A stretch of DNA of 32,869 nucleotides from Streptomyces atratus (GTDB lineage Bacteria; Actinomycetota; Actinomycetes; Streptomycetales; Streptomycetaceae). Made by a program: the position numbers and the translations under genes. Each line of letters starts with the position of its first letter. The stretch's first letter is position 1. This document shows, in pieces, positions 23,670 through 32,801 of the stretch. The stretch lies in contig NZ_BMRN01000056.1 in NCBI RefSeq assembly GCF_014648655.1, positions 367 to 33,235 on the forward strand, written 5' to 3'. The notes below the pieces were generated by a model. It was not told the DNA's origin. It saw nothing but the letters and a program-made list of their open reading frames with translations, and ran no database searches.

Positions 23670-25199
23670 CTATCGGCCGTCATATGGGCTGCCCAGCCTG
23701 CCGATGAAGCGCAGGGTCTGGTCGAGTGCCTTGAGCGTGAGAAGGCGGCTGCGGGGACGCAGCATGCTGGTGATCCCCTCCTCAGCGAGGCCCTGGCACC
23801 GGCCGGTCAACCAGGTCCAGTCCAGGTCGAGGTAGTCGGCCAGGGCCTGCAGCCGTGCCGTCGGCGTCGGCCCGTCGACCAGACTGTGAGCCCGCGCGTG
23901 GCCGATCACCTCCTGGTAGGGAGCCAACTCCCGTCGCGCGCTGGTAGTGGCGACCCGCCAGACGGATTCTTCGCGTACCCAGTTCGCCAGGATGGCCTGA
24001 TTGCGTGCCAGGACGAACCCCTCAACCTCTTGGTACTCCTGCTCCGTGCTCAGCCACACTTTGACCACGTACATCTCCATCATGGCAATCGTGAGGAACA
24101 GAAGAATTCGCTCATAAATCTCGCTTGATCGAACCACGGACTCCGGGATGCAAAACGCGCGACCGAGCGCGCTTCCTGGTCCCGCGAAGCGATCGGCGAC
24201 GTTCTGCAAGTAGTCGTGTTTGTGCCTGAAAAGCAACCATGGTGCGCATTCCTCCCCGGTGGCTTCGCGGGTCCAGAACGCCGGCACCTCGGGAAGGTCC
24301 CCGAGATGGCGGACGATGTACTGGGCGCAGAGACTGGAGCCCAGCCACGCGGCGCCGATGGGGGAGAGGTCGGGCATCTCGGATCGCGACGGCGCCGAGT
24401 TACTGATCCTGACGTAGTGCCGAAGTTGCTCGGCACGGTCGGAGAGCGGATTGTCATCCGCCAGCAGACCGTCGTCCACGACGTACAGCGCCCAGACGAT
24501 CGCGTAGACCAGGTCGTCCAGTTGGTAGGCGAGCGGTACACGCGGATCCTGGCCCACAAAGAGGTCCTGGCGGGCAAGCGCGGCGTCCATCACGTACAGG
24601 CCGGACCCGCCAGCAGCACCGGGGGAGGCCAGAATCACGCCCCTGCGCGAGGACCGGACGAAGGTCTCCAGGTGGGGGAGGTCTGCGGAGCTGATCTCCA
24701 TGACGTCACCGCGGGGCTCGGCTTCATAGATCTGCACGCCGATCGAGGTGCCGTCGAAGTGCCGTCCGCCGGAGAGCTCCCAGCTGCCGAAGATTCCAGC
24801 GTCCGGTTCGCCGGGGACGTGCCGGGACGTGGGCCAGGTGTAGTCCAGGGTTCGTACCGCGGTGCGCGTCCTTCGGTCCAGCGGGCGAGGGCGGACGATG
24901 TCGCGTACGGGGACGAGCTGGAAGAGGGCCTCGACCTTCTTGCCGAAATAGGCCTCGATGATGGTGCGCAGGTCTCCGCGGGGGATATGGGTGCCGGCCA
25001 GCCACCGTTTGTAGGTAGCCGGGGAAGGCCGGACCCTAGCGAGTCGCGGCTCTTGTAACGCTTTCGCGGCGTCTTCGGCCATGATCGGCCAGAGGACCCG
25101 GAACTTGTTCGGTGAAGCGCAGTTGAGCTCCGGAGCGTCCAGAAGGTGGTACAGGAGCGGTACGACAGTCCGGGCCCGTGACTCCTCCGGTTGAGTCAT
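23670..25199 (-). CDS. Large HTH-type regulatory protein
   Basis: The protein has 509 residues. The start is ATG 25199 with an excellent aaggagga site. Residues about 55-95 (SPATYKRWLAGTHIPRGDLRTIIEAYFGKKVEALF) look like an Xre-like helix-turn-helix that resembles those of Streptomyces regulators. The long C-terminal part has no motif I recognise; it includes a region (SRRGVILASPGAAGGSGLYVMD) possibly ligand-binding. It is a probable controller of the adjacent asparaginase-PPC-NUDIX genes, inferred from order only. Its start overlaps the stop of the small upstream gene (ATGA), so translation is coupled. Confidence 0.75.
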   Translation of the reverse strand: MTQPEESRARTVVPLLYHLLDAPELNCASPNKFRVLWPIMAEDAAKALQEPRLARVRPSPATYKRWLAGTHIPRGDLRTIIEAYFGKKVEALFQLVPVRDIVRPRPLDRRTRTAVRTLDYTWPTSRHVPGEPDAGIFGSWELSGGRHFDGTSIGVQIYEAEPRGDVMEISSADLPHLETFVRSSRRGVILASPGAAGGSGLYVMDAALARQDLFVGQDPRVPLAYQLDDLVYAIVWALYVVDDGLLADDNPLSDRAEQLRHYVRISNSAPSRSEMPDLSPIGAAWLGSSLCAQYIVRHLGDLPEVPAFWTREATGEECAPWLLFRHKHDYLQNVADRFAGPGSALGRAFCIPESVVRSSEIYERILLFLTIAMMEMYVVKVWLSTEQEYQEVEGFVLARNQAILANWVREESVWRVATTSARRELAPYQEVIGHARAHSLVDGPTPTARLQALADYLDLDWTWLTGRCQGLAEEGITSMLRPRSRLLTLKALDQTLRFIGRLGSPYDGR

Positions 25200-25558
25200 G
25201 TCGTCCTCCTTGATGTCCCCAGAGCCGCAAGGCTGCTCGCGGGATGTTCGTTCGCTGATTCGGTGTGCCCGCGGTGTGGCTCACCAGCCGGACTGGGCCG
25301 GAAGGATGATCGGAGCCCCCCTCGATGTGGGGGCCGGGAGGTCATCACAGCGCTGGCGCGGGACGAGGAGATGATGCCGTGCGCGCGGCCTCCGGCGATC
25401 GCGCGCTGAGCCTTCGCCCAGCCGGGCCGGGTGCCGCCCATGGTGTCGCAGAATCGCGCACGGATCACATGGCCGCGGGCGTGCGCGAGGGCCTGGGGTT
25501 CGGCCAGGTGGTCGCGCGGGCTCTCCCCGGGCGGCAGCTGAACGGAACTAAAATCCAT
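25196..25558 (-). CDS. Small hypothetical protein overlapping the regulator start
   Basis: This 120-residue ORF runs from ATG 25558, preceded by gaagga, and ends in an ATGA overlap with the regulator at 25199. The first ~65 residues (MDFSSVQLPPGESPRDHLAE, GHVIRARFCDTMGGTRPGWA) are protein-like and vaguely resemble N-terminal parts of actinomycete recombinase-like proteins. The rest is Arg/Ser/His-rich and less convincing, so a frameshift is possible. No function can be named. Confidence 0.5.
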   Translation of the reverse strand: MDFSSVQLPPGESPRDHLAEPQALAHARGHVIRARFCDTMGGTRPGWAKAQRAIAGGRAHGIISSSRASAVMTSRPPHRGGLRSSFRPSPAGEPHRGHTESANEHPASSLAALGTSRRTT

Positions 25559-25747
25559 GAGCTTCCTTCGAGAGTCGCGGACGAGGCGGACATGGCCGCC
25601 AGAGGGATGCGCATCGAGTCGTCCGCCGACGGCGAGCCCTGGCGGCCTGGACGCTCGCACCTCGTTCCAAGACCAGAGCAGACGGGCGGACCAGGGGGCG
25701 GTTCAGAGCGTGGCAGACGCCGCTCATCACGATGCATTCGTGACTGA

Positions 25748-26254
25748 CTAGCCGTCATTGCCGGTGTTCTGTAGGAACACTGACGGGTCTGCGCAATGTC
25801 CGTCCGAGGGCCTCGTCGGCCTGGACGGCTCAAGGATTTGGCCGAGCGGCGGAGGACCGGGCAGTGGCCCCTCGGGCTCGTGGCCGCGCAGATCCACGTA
25901 GAGAGATCCCCCGCGGAAGCGGTCCTGGAGCTCATGCAGGAGCCGCGAGGCAAGTGTTGTGGTGCCGATCCCGTCCTGTCCGCTCAGCACGATCAGCCGG
26001 CTCCCGAAGTCAGGCGGGCTGTCCGACGACTTGCTGTGCAGCAGTAGGTGATCCGCCTCCCGGTCCACCCACGCCACGGGCAGCGCGGGCAGTTGGCGGG
26101 GCAGGGGTGGCGCGGGCGGAGAGCGGTGGTAGTGGACCCCGCCTGTGATGCTGCCTGACTGAATGACAATGCCTGCGGTGGAGTCCCCCGTCACTGTGTT
26201 GTTCGTGGATGTGGACATCGTTCCACGGCGTGGCACGTCCGACTGTGTACTCAA
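25748..26254 (-). pseudogene. AfsR/NB-ARC-type regulatory NTPase, truncated after the P-loop
   Basis: The ORF begins at TTG 26254, overlapping the preceding stop (TTGA), or at ATG 26218. It reads NNTVTGDSTAGIVIQSGSITGGVHYH, typical of Streptomyces NB-ARC/TPR proteins. A P-loop, LSGQDGIGTTTLASRLLHEL, follows, and then SLYVDLRGHEPEG. Such ATPases normally continue with several hundred more residues (NB-ARC, winged helix, TPR). Here the reading frame ends after 168 codons with an unrelated tail, so the gene is truncated. Confidence 0.7.
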
Positions 26255-26649
26255 CTGCTGGCCTCTCTATCCACCGGTGCGACGTTGGGCAGTCCGTGGC
26301 GCTCGGCGATTACCGAGAATGTGAGGACCCTTCCTTTCAGCCATTTGACGTAGTCGTCGTGGGTCCAGGGAATGCGACGGTCCTTTCTCCACGTGCACAT
26401 GGAGGCGTACTGCTCAATGACGAGTACGAGGTCCTTTGACGGCGAAACGGCGACTTCGCTGATGCAGCGAAGTTCTTCCAGCGCCAGGTCGGGACTCGTG
26501 GCGACGAAGTTTTCTCAGTGAGCATGGGCCTCGTCCTCGGAAGTGTCCAGGTAGAAGGCCCGTAGCCACGCGGCGAAGGCCTCCATCCCGGGCGATGTAC
26601 TTGTGTAAGGAGCACCCGTCGATATGGGTTTCTTAGTGCGTTTGGCCAT
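26251..26649 (-). pseudogene. Hypothetical gene interrupted by an in-frame TGA
   Basis: From ATG 26649 the frame reads MAKRTKKPISTGAPYTSTSP ... EDEAHAH, then a TGA at 26517-26515. It continues in the same frame as ENFVATSPDLALEELRCISE ... TWRKDRRIPWTHDDYVKWLK and stops at 26251. Together this is 132 codons of protein-like sequence with one internal stop at about codon 45. Its final TGA overlaps the TTG of the truncated NTPase gene, so both were probably one operon. The family is not recognised. A nonsense mutation is the simplest reading. Confidence 0.55.
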
Positions 26650-26739
26650 AGTGGTTTCATCTCAGGGCTGTGGGCGCGGGAGCGGCGTGGATAGCAATGC
26701 GGTGCACTCGGAAGGTCTGTGGATCCAAGGTCTCGATGG

Positions 26740-27858
26740 TCAAGTGATCGCGGTGACAGACGGGTCGGGAAGTGCCTGCCCCACGCTTGATGCCCTGTCG
26801 GCCAGCCGCGTGAGCTGCTTTAAGCTCCACCAGGCACCTGGTGTGAATGCCCAGTACATCCGGCTGGTGGGAAGCAGGGGCGGGCGCAGATCAAGAACGA
26901 GTCCGTTCCGAAGGACCCGGCCGTCTGCACAGCTCCACTGAGCGGGCAAAGAGCGGGGCGGCAGCAGGAACAGTGCGCAATGGGCATCGGTATCCCCCAG
27001 GACCGGGCCCCACTGCCTCCGGGGAATGCCCTGTTCGTATCGGTGTTGCAAATAGTCGGCGCAGACTTCCGGGCTCACTCGCACTGCCTGGACATCCACC
27101 CCGACTACCAGAGGGCGGCTCTGAAGCCATCTCAGGACGGGGGAGGTGCGGTTCTGTCGTTCGGGCATGCCCCTCGGTAGCAGCCCCAGCGGGTCAGCCG
27201 GTGAGGTATGGGGCCGGCGTCCCGGAGTTTCCTGTGGCTTTCCTTGTGCTGGCTTGTGGTTTCGTCCGGGAGGAACCGGAGTTCTGGGAACGTCCTTCAA
27301 GCGCGGAAGTTCCTGCGAATATCCGCCTGTTGTAGTGCGCAGGCCTGTTGGTGCTGTGGTTGGATTTACGCCTTCATCGCCGTACAGCAGACCTGTTGCG
27401 AAGGCCAGGCCGACCAATCCGCAGTCGGAAAGGTTCGTGGCGGTGCGAAGCTCATCAAGTGCCCGGGCCACGTCACCCGGAGGGTGAAGGCTGGTCTGGG
27501 CGATAGTCGAGAGCAATTCGGAGTCGGGCACGTTGTAGCGCAGGCCACGCCAGACCAGCCGAGTGAGGGCATTCGGACGGTCTGCCAGCGACGTGCGCCG
27601 TGTCAGTTGCACGGTTTTTCCAGCGAGGACGCAGTACACGAGCACACGGTCAACGTGTACGCCCGCGGTGAGGCGTGCATTCCGCAGATGCCCGTGGACA
27701 GAGGTCCTATTCAGGCCCAGTTCAGTGGCGATCTCGGCCACGGCGAGACCGGCAGCACGGTATCCAACGATCTCCCGTTGCCGGGCGGACAGGCAGAGTT
27801 CCGGGCGCGGTAAGGGGCGCATCGTCCTCATCGGCTGAGGGACCGGGGGAGGCGACAT
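26740..27858 (-). CDS. LuxR-type HTH regulator with unusual C-terminal domain
   Basis: The protein has 372 residues from ATG 27858 (aggaa upstream; an earlier GTG at 27969 lacks a site). The HTH is near the N-terminus, which is unusual for the family: LSARQREIVGYRAAGLAVAEIATELGLNRTSVHGHLRNAR (about residues 22-60). A middle region follows, then a C-terminal ~130 residues (VVGVDVQAVRVSPEVCADYLQHRYEQGIPRRQWGPVLGD) with faint likeness to the prim-pol-like regions of some Streptomyces regulators. I would not trust the latter without a search. Confidence 0.72.
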   Translation of the reverse strand: MSPPPVPQPMRTMRPLPRPELCLSARQREIVGYRAAGLAVAEIATELGLNRTSVHGHLRNARLTAGVHVDRVLVYCVLAGKTVQLTRRTSLADRPNALTRLVWRGLRYNVPDSELLSTIAQTSLHPPGDVARALDELRTATNLSDCGLVGLAFATGLLYGDEGVNPTTAPTGLRTTTGGYSQELPRLKDVPRTPVPPGRNHKPAQGKPQETPGRRPHTSPADPLGLLPRGMPERQNRTSPVLRWLQSRPLVVGVDVQAVRVSPEVCADYLQHRYEQGIPRRQWGPVLGDTDAHCALFLLPPRSLPAQWSCADGRVLRNGLVLDLRPPLLPTSRMYWAFTPGAWWSLKQLTRLADRASSVGQALPDPSVTAIT

Positions 27859-27958
27859 GGCGTTCCTGGGCAGGGTGAGGGTGGTTGACGGGAAGGCACA
27901 CGCCCCACGGCCGGTGCCGTCCGCGTGCGTGGTGCAGGTGGCGATGTCCGTGCGGTGC

Positions 27959-28724
27959 TCACCGGCCACGCTTCGCCTGCCCGTCGACTGCGGAGCCGGC
28001 CGGGTCCTGGCGGGCGGGCTGCTGCACTTTCGAAAGACGGTGTCGGTCCCCGGTCGCCATCCAGATCCCGGTGATGCCTGCGAGGAGCAGGCTCAGCAGG
28101 AGGGCGGCCACGAGCGGAACCACCATCAGCGTGGTGATCACGTTGTAGGCGACGTGGGCGATGACGAGCGGTGTTGCTTTCCGGTAGCGGAGGAAGAGGA
28201 ACACCGCTGCGGCGCCGAGCGGGATACTGACGCTCTCGCGACCGGATTGCCGGCTGGTCCCCGCCTGAACCGTCACCGGCGCGGGCCCTGATCTCTGCTG
28301 CCAGCATCACCCACACCGCGAGCTGCGCCAGCAGGCCCACACTCCGTGTGGGTTGCCCGTCTGCGCTCAGCAGGCCGTGCTCGTCCACGGTAAACAGAAG
28401 CGCAGCTATGAGCGTCACAGAAATCCAGACCGGTGACCGCATGGGCAGGCCTTCGTTCTTACGTGTCGTCAGCAGGTGGGTGGTCCAGGTGATGGCACCG
28501 ACGAACCCGGCCGCTTCTATGAGAAGTCCGGCCGTAGCCGCCCAGTGAGGGGTGTTGCCGCCGGCCAGGTTCACGAAGGCGATCACGGCACTCCATGCCT
28601 GACCGGCGCCGACGAGAGCGTAGAGCGTGACCACGGTGCTGTATGCCCGGGAAGGACTCGTGGCCGCGTTGATGAGGAGGCCGGCGCGCCGGGACGCCTG
28701 GGAGGTGGGAGGAGACGACGACAT
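27959..28724 (-). pseudogene. Multi-pass membrane protein with CPBP-like C-terminus, frameshifted
   Basis: ATG 28724 follows a good gaaggaacc site. The first ~155 residues have four hydrophobic segments (for example VTLYALVGAGQAWSAVIAFVN and ISVTLIAALLFTV). Near 28235 the coding signal moves to another frame, giving SVSIPLGAAAVFLFLRYRKATPLVIAHVAYNVI. Its AHVAYN resembles the last His motif of CPBP (CAAX-like) intramembrane proteases, and it ends at 27959. The first frame, if read on to 27828, turns Arg/Pro-rich like a shadow. The EExxxR motif of that family is not seen, so material may also be deleted. Confidence 0.5.
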
Positions 28725-28950
28725 GGTTCCTTCTGAGACTTGTGTGTATGGAGTTCGGCCGGGCTGCCGGGTCGTGCGGTCCGTCACGGACAGGAGAAGA
28801 AGAGCCGGCGCTGGGAGATGGCAGAGTCGGGCGGGGGTAGCGGGGCATGTGCGGTCGAGGGGTACCGCGATCCCGTCCTGGAGGTGCGGAGGTCGGAGAG
28901 CTCCTCCGCGTGGCCTGAGCCTGGTTTGCAGTCGACGGTGACCGTACGGT

Positions 28951-29601
28951 TCAGATCAGCCCCTGCCGCATCGCGTACGCCACCGCGTGCGACCGGTTCC
29001 GCAGTTGCAGCCTGGTCATCACCGAGTGCAGCACGTTCTTTATGGTGCGCTCGGAGTAGGCCAGCTTCGTCGCGATGTCCGCGGTGTCGTACCCCTCCGC
29101 GACCAGCCTCAACACATCCACCTCGCGCGCCGCGAGACCGGTGAAGTGCAGCCCGCGCGGGCCGAGCACCTGACCCTGGAGGCGGCCCACCTCCTCCAGC
29201 AGCCGTCCCAGCAGGTCGGACGGGAGATGCCCCTCGCCCCGCGCCACCGTCCCGATGACCTGCACCAGATGCTCCGGAGTCGCCTCGGAGCGCCTGACCA
29301 CACCGGCGACACCGCACTCCACGGCACTCACCAGCTTCTGCTCGTCGATGTCCGTGGTGACCAGGACGGTACGTGAGGTGCTGGTGCGCTGGATGCGGCG
29401 CAGGAGGGTCAGTGTCTTCTCGTCGACGGCATCGGTCACGACGACCACGGCATCGGGAACCTCCGGGGCGTCATCGACGCCTGGGTGGGTGTTGAGGACG
29501 GTGACCTCGGGCCGGTTGTACAGCTGCCCGGTTATTCCGGCCAGGGAGACGGGGTCACCGGCATGGACGGCGACGGACACTCTCTGCACGGTGGAGGTCA
29601 T
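28951..29601 (-). CDS. LuxR-family response regulator-like protein
   Basis: The protein has 216 residues from ATG 29601 with aaggaag upstream. The N-terminal ~120 residues resemble a receiver domain in strand and helix order (VSVAVHAGDPVSLAGITGQL) but the phospho-acceptor position is not obvious, so it may be phosphorylation-independent. The C-terminal GerE-type HTH is clear: TGLAAREVDVLRLVAEGYDTADIATKLAYSERTIKNVLHSVMTRLQLRNRSHAV. It lies 37 bases after the TPR gene on the same strand, likely one transcript. The gap of 226 bases to the next gene may hold a promoter. Confidence 0.85.
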   Translation of the reverse strand: MTSTVQRVSVAVHAGDPVSLAGITGQLYNRPEVTVLNTHPGVDDAPEVPDAVVVVTDAVDEKTLTLLRRIQRTSTSRTVLVTTDIDEQKLVSAVECGVAGVVRRSEATPEHLVQVIGTVARGEGHLPSDLLGRLLEEVGRLQGQVLGPRGLHFTGLAAREVDVLRLVAEGYDTADIATKLAYSERTIKNVLHSVMTRLQLRNRSHAVAYAMRQGLI

Positions 29602-29638
29602 GTTGGCTTCCTTATGTTCGGCCGGGTCAACGGTCGGG

Positions 29639-30892
29639 TCAGGACAGACGGCTGAAGTGGCTGTGCAGGCGTTCGACGTCGGAATCGCTACGCAGGCTGC
29701 GGAACGCGGCCAGCGACAGCGCGAACCAGTCGACGGCCTCTACCGGTGTGCCGTGCTCCTCGGCGTTCAGCCCGAGAATCTCGTGCGTGCGCGCGGCCCA
29801 CCAGGGGGCACGGCAGGCGATGAATTCCTCGTGGGCATGCAGAGCGTGTGCCCGGGCAGCATCGAGGTCCCCGGTGCAGGCGAGTGCCAGGGAGAGGAAC
29901 GCCTCGGCGCGGGCGGCCTCGTAGGCATCGCTGATGGCGGTCAGGATCCGGTGAGCCTCGGTGAGCCGGGCTGCGGCCTCGGCCGGGAGGCCGTGTTCCT
30001 GTTCCCACCGGCCCAGTTCGATATCAGTGAGGCCCACGCCGCGCAGGCAGTCTTCGGCGTCCCAGATGTCGCGGGCGGTCAGCAGGTGCTGCCGGGCATC
30101 GGCGGGAGTGGCTCCAGGCATGCAGCCCAGCTCGTGAAACGCCTGAGCAGTCATGTGAATGTCCTTGTCCGCCACCGCCGAGCGGAGCACGGACCAGAAC
30201 TGCGTCCGGGCCCAGGTGTGTTCGCCCATCTTGCGCAGCCCGGTGCCGAGAGTAATCGCCATCACACGGGCAGCGGCACGGTCGTCGCATTCCTGCGCAG
30301 CCTTCAGACCGAGCTCGTGGGCCTCGATCCACCATCCGTAACGGCGGTGGACCTTCCAGGCCGGCTGCATCGCGTGGACGAGCGAGCACGCCTGCCAGTA
30401 CATGCCCGCTTCCATGGCGGCACGGACAGCGGCCATGACGTTGGGCATCTGGTTCTCCATCCACGCCATCGACTCGGTCTCGGACGCGAACTGGACCGGC
30501 GTGGGCGACGTGGTGTACCGGCGGGGGAACACGGCGTGGCTGGGGGTCACAGGAGCCTCGACGGAACAGGCGGTGACGAGCAGCCAGTCGAGCAGAGCCG
30601 GCAGGACGGACTCCTCGGTCTCTCCCTCCGTTCCGGCCCGGTCACGTACGTACTCCCGTGCGGCGGGCTGGAAGGAGAAGACCGGTCCACGCCCTTCCTC
30701 TGCACCGTCCTTGGTCAGGAAGGTCGCCTGGGCCAGGGTGTTGAGCAGGGACCGGGCGGTGCGGAGGGAGGCGCCGCCCAAGGCGATGGCGAGGCCTTCG
30801 TCGATCGTGATCGTGCGGGGCAGGAGCGCGAAGCGGCGGCACGCGTTCTGGGCCCGCGGGGGAAGGGCGTTGTAGGAAGCCTTGTGGGTCAT
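29639..30892 (-). CDS. Winged-helix/TPR protein (C-terminal half of an AfsR-type regulator)
   Basis: The protein has 417 residues from ATG 30892. The first ~80 residues (AQNACRRFALLPRTITIDEGLAIALGG ... LLNTLAQATFLT ... VFSFQPAAREYVRDRA) match the region following NB-ARC in AfsR-type proteins. The remainder is a series of helical TPR-like repeats (WWIEAHELGLKAAQE, ARVMAITLGTGLRKMGEHTWARTQF, and onward to AFLSLALACTGDLDAARAHA). No P-loop domain precedes it on this strand. It either acts as a stand-alone repeat protein or has lost its ATPase half. The open frame upstream of the ATG is antisense to the MFS gene. Confidence 0.72.
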   Translation of the reverse strand: MTHKASYNALPPRAQNACRRFALLPRTITIDEGLAIALGGASLRTARSLLNTLAQATFLTKDGAEEGRGPVFSFQPAAREYVRDRAGTEGETEESVLPALLDWLLVTACSVEAPVTPSHAVFPRRYTTSPTPVQFASETESMAWMENQMPNVMAAVRAAMEAGMYWQACSLVHAMQPAWKVHRRYGWWIEAHELGLKAAQECDDRAAARVMAITLGTGLRKMGEHTWARTQFWSVLRSAVADKDIHMTAQAFHELGCMPGATPADARQHLLTARDIWDAEDCLRGVGLTDIELGRWEQEHGLPAEAAARLTEAHRILTAISDAYEAARAEAFLSLALACTGDLDAARAHALHAHEEFIACRAPWWAARTHEILGLNAEEHGTPVEAVDWFALSLAAFRSLRSDSDVERLHSHFSRLS

Positions 30893-31278
30893 GGTGATCG
30901 TGCCCTCGGTAGTGGGTAGGCGGCATGGGGAGCGGCAGCATGCTCCGGTGGCGGCTCGCGCGACCGCGGTGGGCCACGGCCCGCGCGCCGGGGCGTCGCA
31001 GGACTTGCGGTCATGCGGGTCACCGCGCGCGAGACGACACGCGGCTCCGTCAAGGAATCGCTGATTCCGTTTCGTCCGCCTCAATCCCGTTGCGCTGCCT
31101 CGGGACCGCGGAAACGGCGGTCTGCAGATGTAGGTTCCGGTGAGCCGTGTCCTCCGGAGGCGGAATGACCTGTGCTTTCGCGGCTCGATTCCGCGGTCGT
31201 GTCGGCGGTGCAGTCCCGTCTTCGCGTCGTTTTCCTCAGCGGACGAGAAGCAGCACCGGCCGCTCAGTGACGGCGGTT
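30893..31278. other. Intergenic region
   Basis: No gene is supported. A short palindrome, ggaatc-gct-gattcc, lies at 31054-31068 and could be an operator or weak hairpin. The region should hold the promoter of the TPR-LuxR genes and the terminator of the MFS gene, neither of which I can place with confidence. Confidence 0.4.
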
Positions 31279-32511
31279 TTAACCGGCGGACTCCGGTCCG
31301 GAAACCCGCAGCAGCCGGCCGCCGAGCAGCACTGCGAAGGCCCCGACGGTCAGTAGCCCGCCGACGAGGAAGGTGCCCCGCACGTTGGCGAGCGGCAGGA
31401 CCAGTCCGCCGAGCGCGGCGCCCGCTGCGATGCCGGCGTTGTAAAGACCGGAGTTCGCCGCGAGTGCGAAATCTGTGCGGCCCGGTGCGCAATGCAGCAT
31501 CGCGTTCTGGGTGGTCATGAACACCGGCCCGAGTGCACCGCCCATCAGCGCCAGGAACACCACCGCTGCGACCGGCTCGGTGCCGACCGCATACAGACCG
31601 AGCATGCCCACCGCCTGCGTTGCAACCGCAGTGGTCATTGCGGCCTGCGGAAAGCGGTCCAGCAATGCCCCGGTGATGCTCACTCCGGCCAGACACGCAA
31701 CGCCGAAAGCCACGAACAGGGCACTGACCGCGCTTGAGGAGAACCCGCTCACGTCGCCCAGGAATGTGACGATGTAGGTGTATCCCGCGAAGGCCCCAGT
31801 AGCGGACAGGGTCCCAGCCGCCAGCACGATCCCGAACCGGCGGACGTCGGGACTGGTTCCGTAGGCGGCGTTCTCCTCTTCCGGACGGGAGGTGGGCAGC
31901 AGAACGGCGATGGTCACTAGAGAGACGAGCCCCAGAGCCGCGAGCATGGCGATGGGCACTTGCCAGTCGCTCTGCTGGCCCAGCCAGGTCCCGGCGGGAA
32001 CACCGAGTACGAGGGCGAGCGAACCGGCGACGGACAGCGCTCCGACTACACGTCCACGGACCTCGGGAGTGAACAGGCCCACCGCGACCGGCCCCATCAC
32101 GGCCCAGAACAACGCTTGGGCGAGCGCGGTCAGCAGCCGCGCGAAGAGGAGCACCCAGTAGGAGGCGGCCAGCGCCGCAACCAGGCTGGACACGACCAGC
32201 GCGGCCAGCAGTCCAGTTAGCACATGGCGTCGGGGCACGGCCCGCATGACGTAGGCGAGCGGTAGCGACGCGACGGCCACTGTCACGCCGTAACCGGTGA
32301 CCAGGAGCCCGACCGCTGACACTGACACCCGGAGGCTTTCGGAGATGACCTCCAGGAGGCCGATCGGCAGGTTTTCCGCGGTGTTGAGGGTGAAGGCGGC
32401 CAGCATCAGGGCCGCAAGCACCGCCGCTCTGTGCCACGGAGGCGGATGCATGGTGACCTTGCGGTCTCTTCCTGACCTCGCTGGTTGCGCCTGCTCCGTG
32501 GCACCGTTCAT
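31279..32511 (-). CDS. MFS transporter, DHA1-type exporter
   Basis: The protein has 410 residues with about twelve hydrophobic segments. It shows an ENLPIGLL helix 1, the loop PLAYVMRAVPRRHVLTG, and the antiporter motif-C-like LALVLGVPAGTWLGQQ in helix 5, all typical of sugar- or drug-efflux members such as AraJ-type proteins. It should export a small molecule in exchange for protons. I used ATG 32511; ATG 32451 with aaggtc is an alternative that omits 20 polar residues. It ends with TAA at 31281-31279. It is not evidently linked to the main cluster but could be a self-resistance exporter. Confidence 0.9.
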   Translation of the reverse strand: MNGATEQAQPARSGRDRKVTMHPPPWHRAAVLAALMLAAFTLNTAENLPIGLLEVISESLRVSVSAVGLLVTGYGVTVAVASLPLAYVMRAVPRRHVLTGLLAALVVSSLVAALAASYWVLLFARLLTALAQALFWAVMGPVAVGLFTPEVRGRVVGALSVAGSLALVLGVPAGTWLGQQSDWQVPIAMLAALGLVSLVTIAVLLPTSRPEEENAAYGTSPDVRRFGIVLAAGTLSATGAFAGYTYIVTFLGDVSGFSSSAVSALFVAFGVACLAGVSITGALLDRFPQAAMTTAVATQAVGMLGLYAVGTEPVAAVVFLALMGGALGPVFMTTQNAMLHCAPGRTDFALAANSGLYNAGIAAGAALGGLVLPLANVRGTFLVGGLLTVGAFAVLLGGRLLRVSGPESAG

Positions 32512-32801
32512 GCAGGTAGCTCACCGGGCTGCCCGGTTCCACCGCAACCGAATTCATCTGCCGTGCAGGGAGCTCGGAGGGCAACTGGCGCATCGCGGGA
32601 TCCTCCTGACCTGGGGTTTCACGTATCGGTCCCACCTCTGTGTCGTCGGTTTTGTCCCGTGGCGCTGCGGTTTTCCTCAGCGCCATGGGTGCGGCATGTG
32701 GATCGTGGGCCATGGCTTGGTGTGCTGCAGCGGTGAGCGAGTAAGGCACGGGTTTCAAGGCGGGTGGTGGGGGCTTTCCCCTTGATCGTGGACACCGGTT
32801 G
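32512..32801. other. Region upstream of the MFS gene
   Basis: No gene is supported. It lies between the MFS gene start and the transposase stop, and should contain the MFS promoter. The proximal end of the insertion sequence probably begins near 32780, where cttgatcgtggacacc resembles IS3-family ends. Confidence 0.4.

Noticed and set aside
29639..32758. A 1039-codon minus-strand open frame joining the TPR protein to sequence opposite the MFS gene
   Set aside because: Only the last 417 codons are protein-like; the upstream part overlaps the well-supported MFS gene in another frame.
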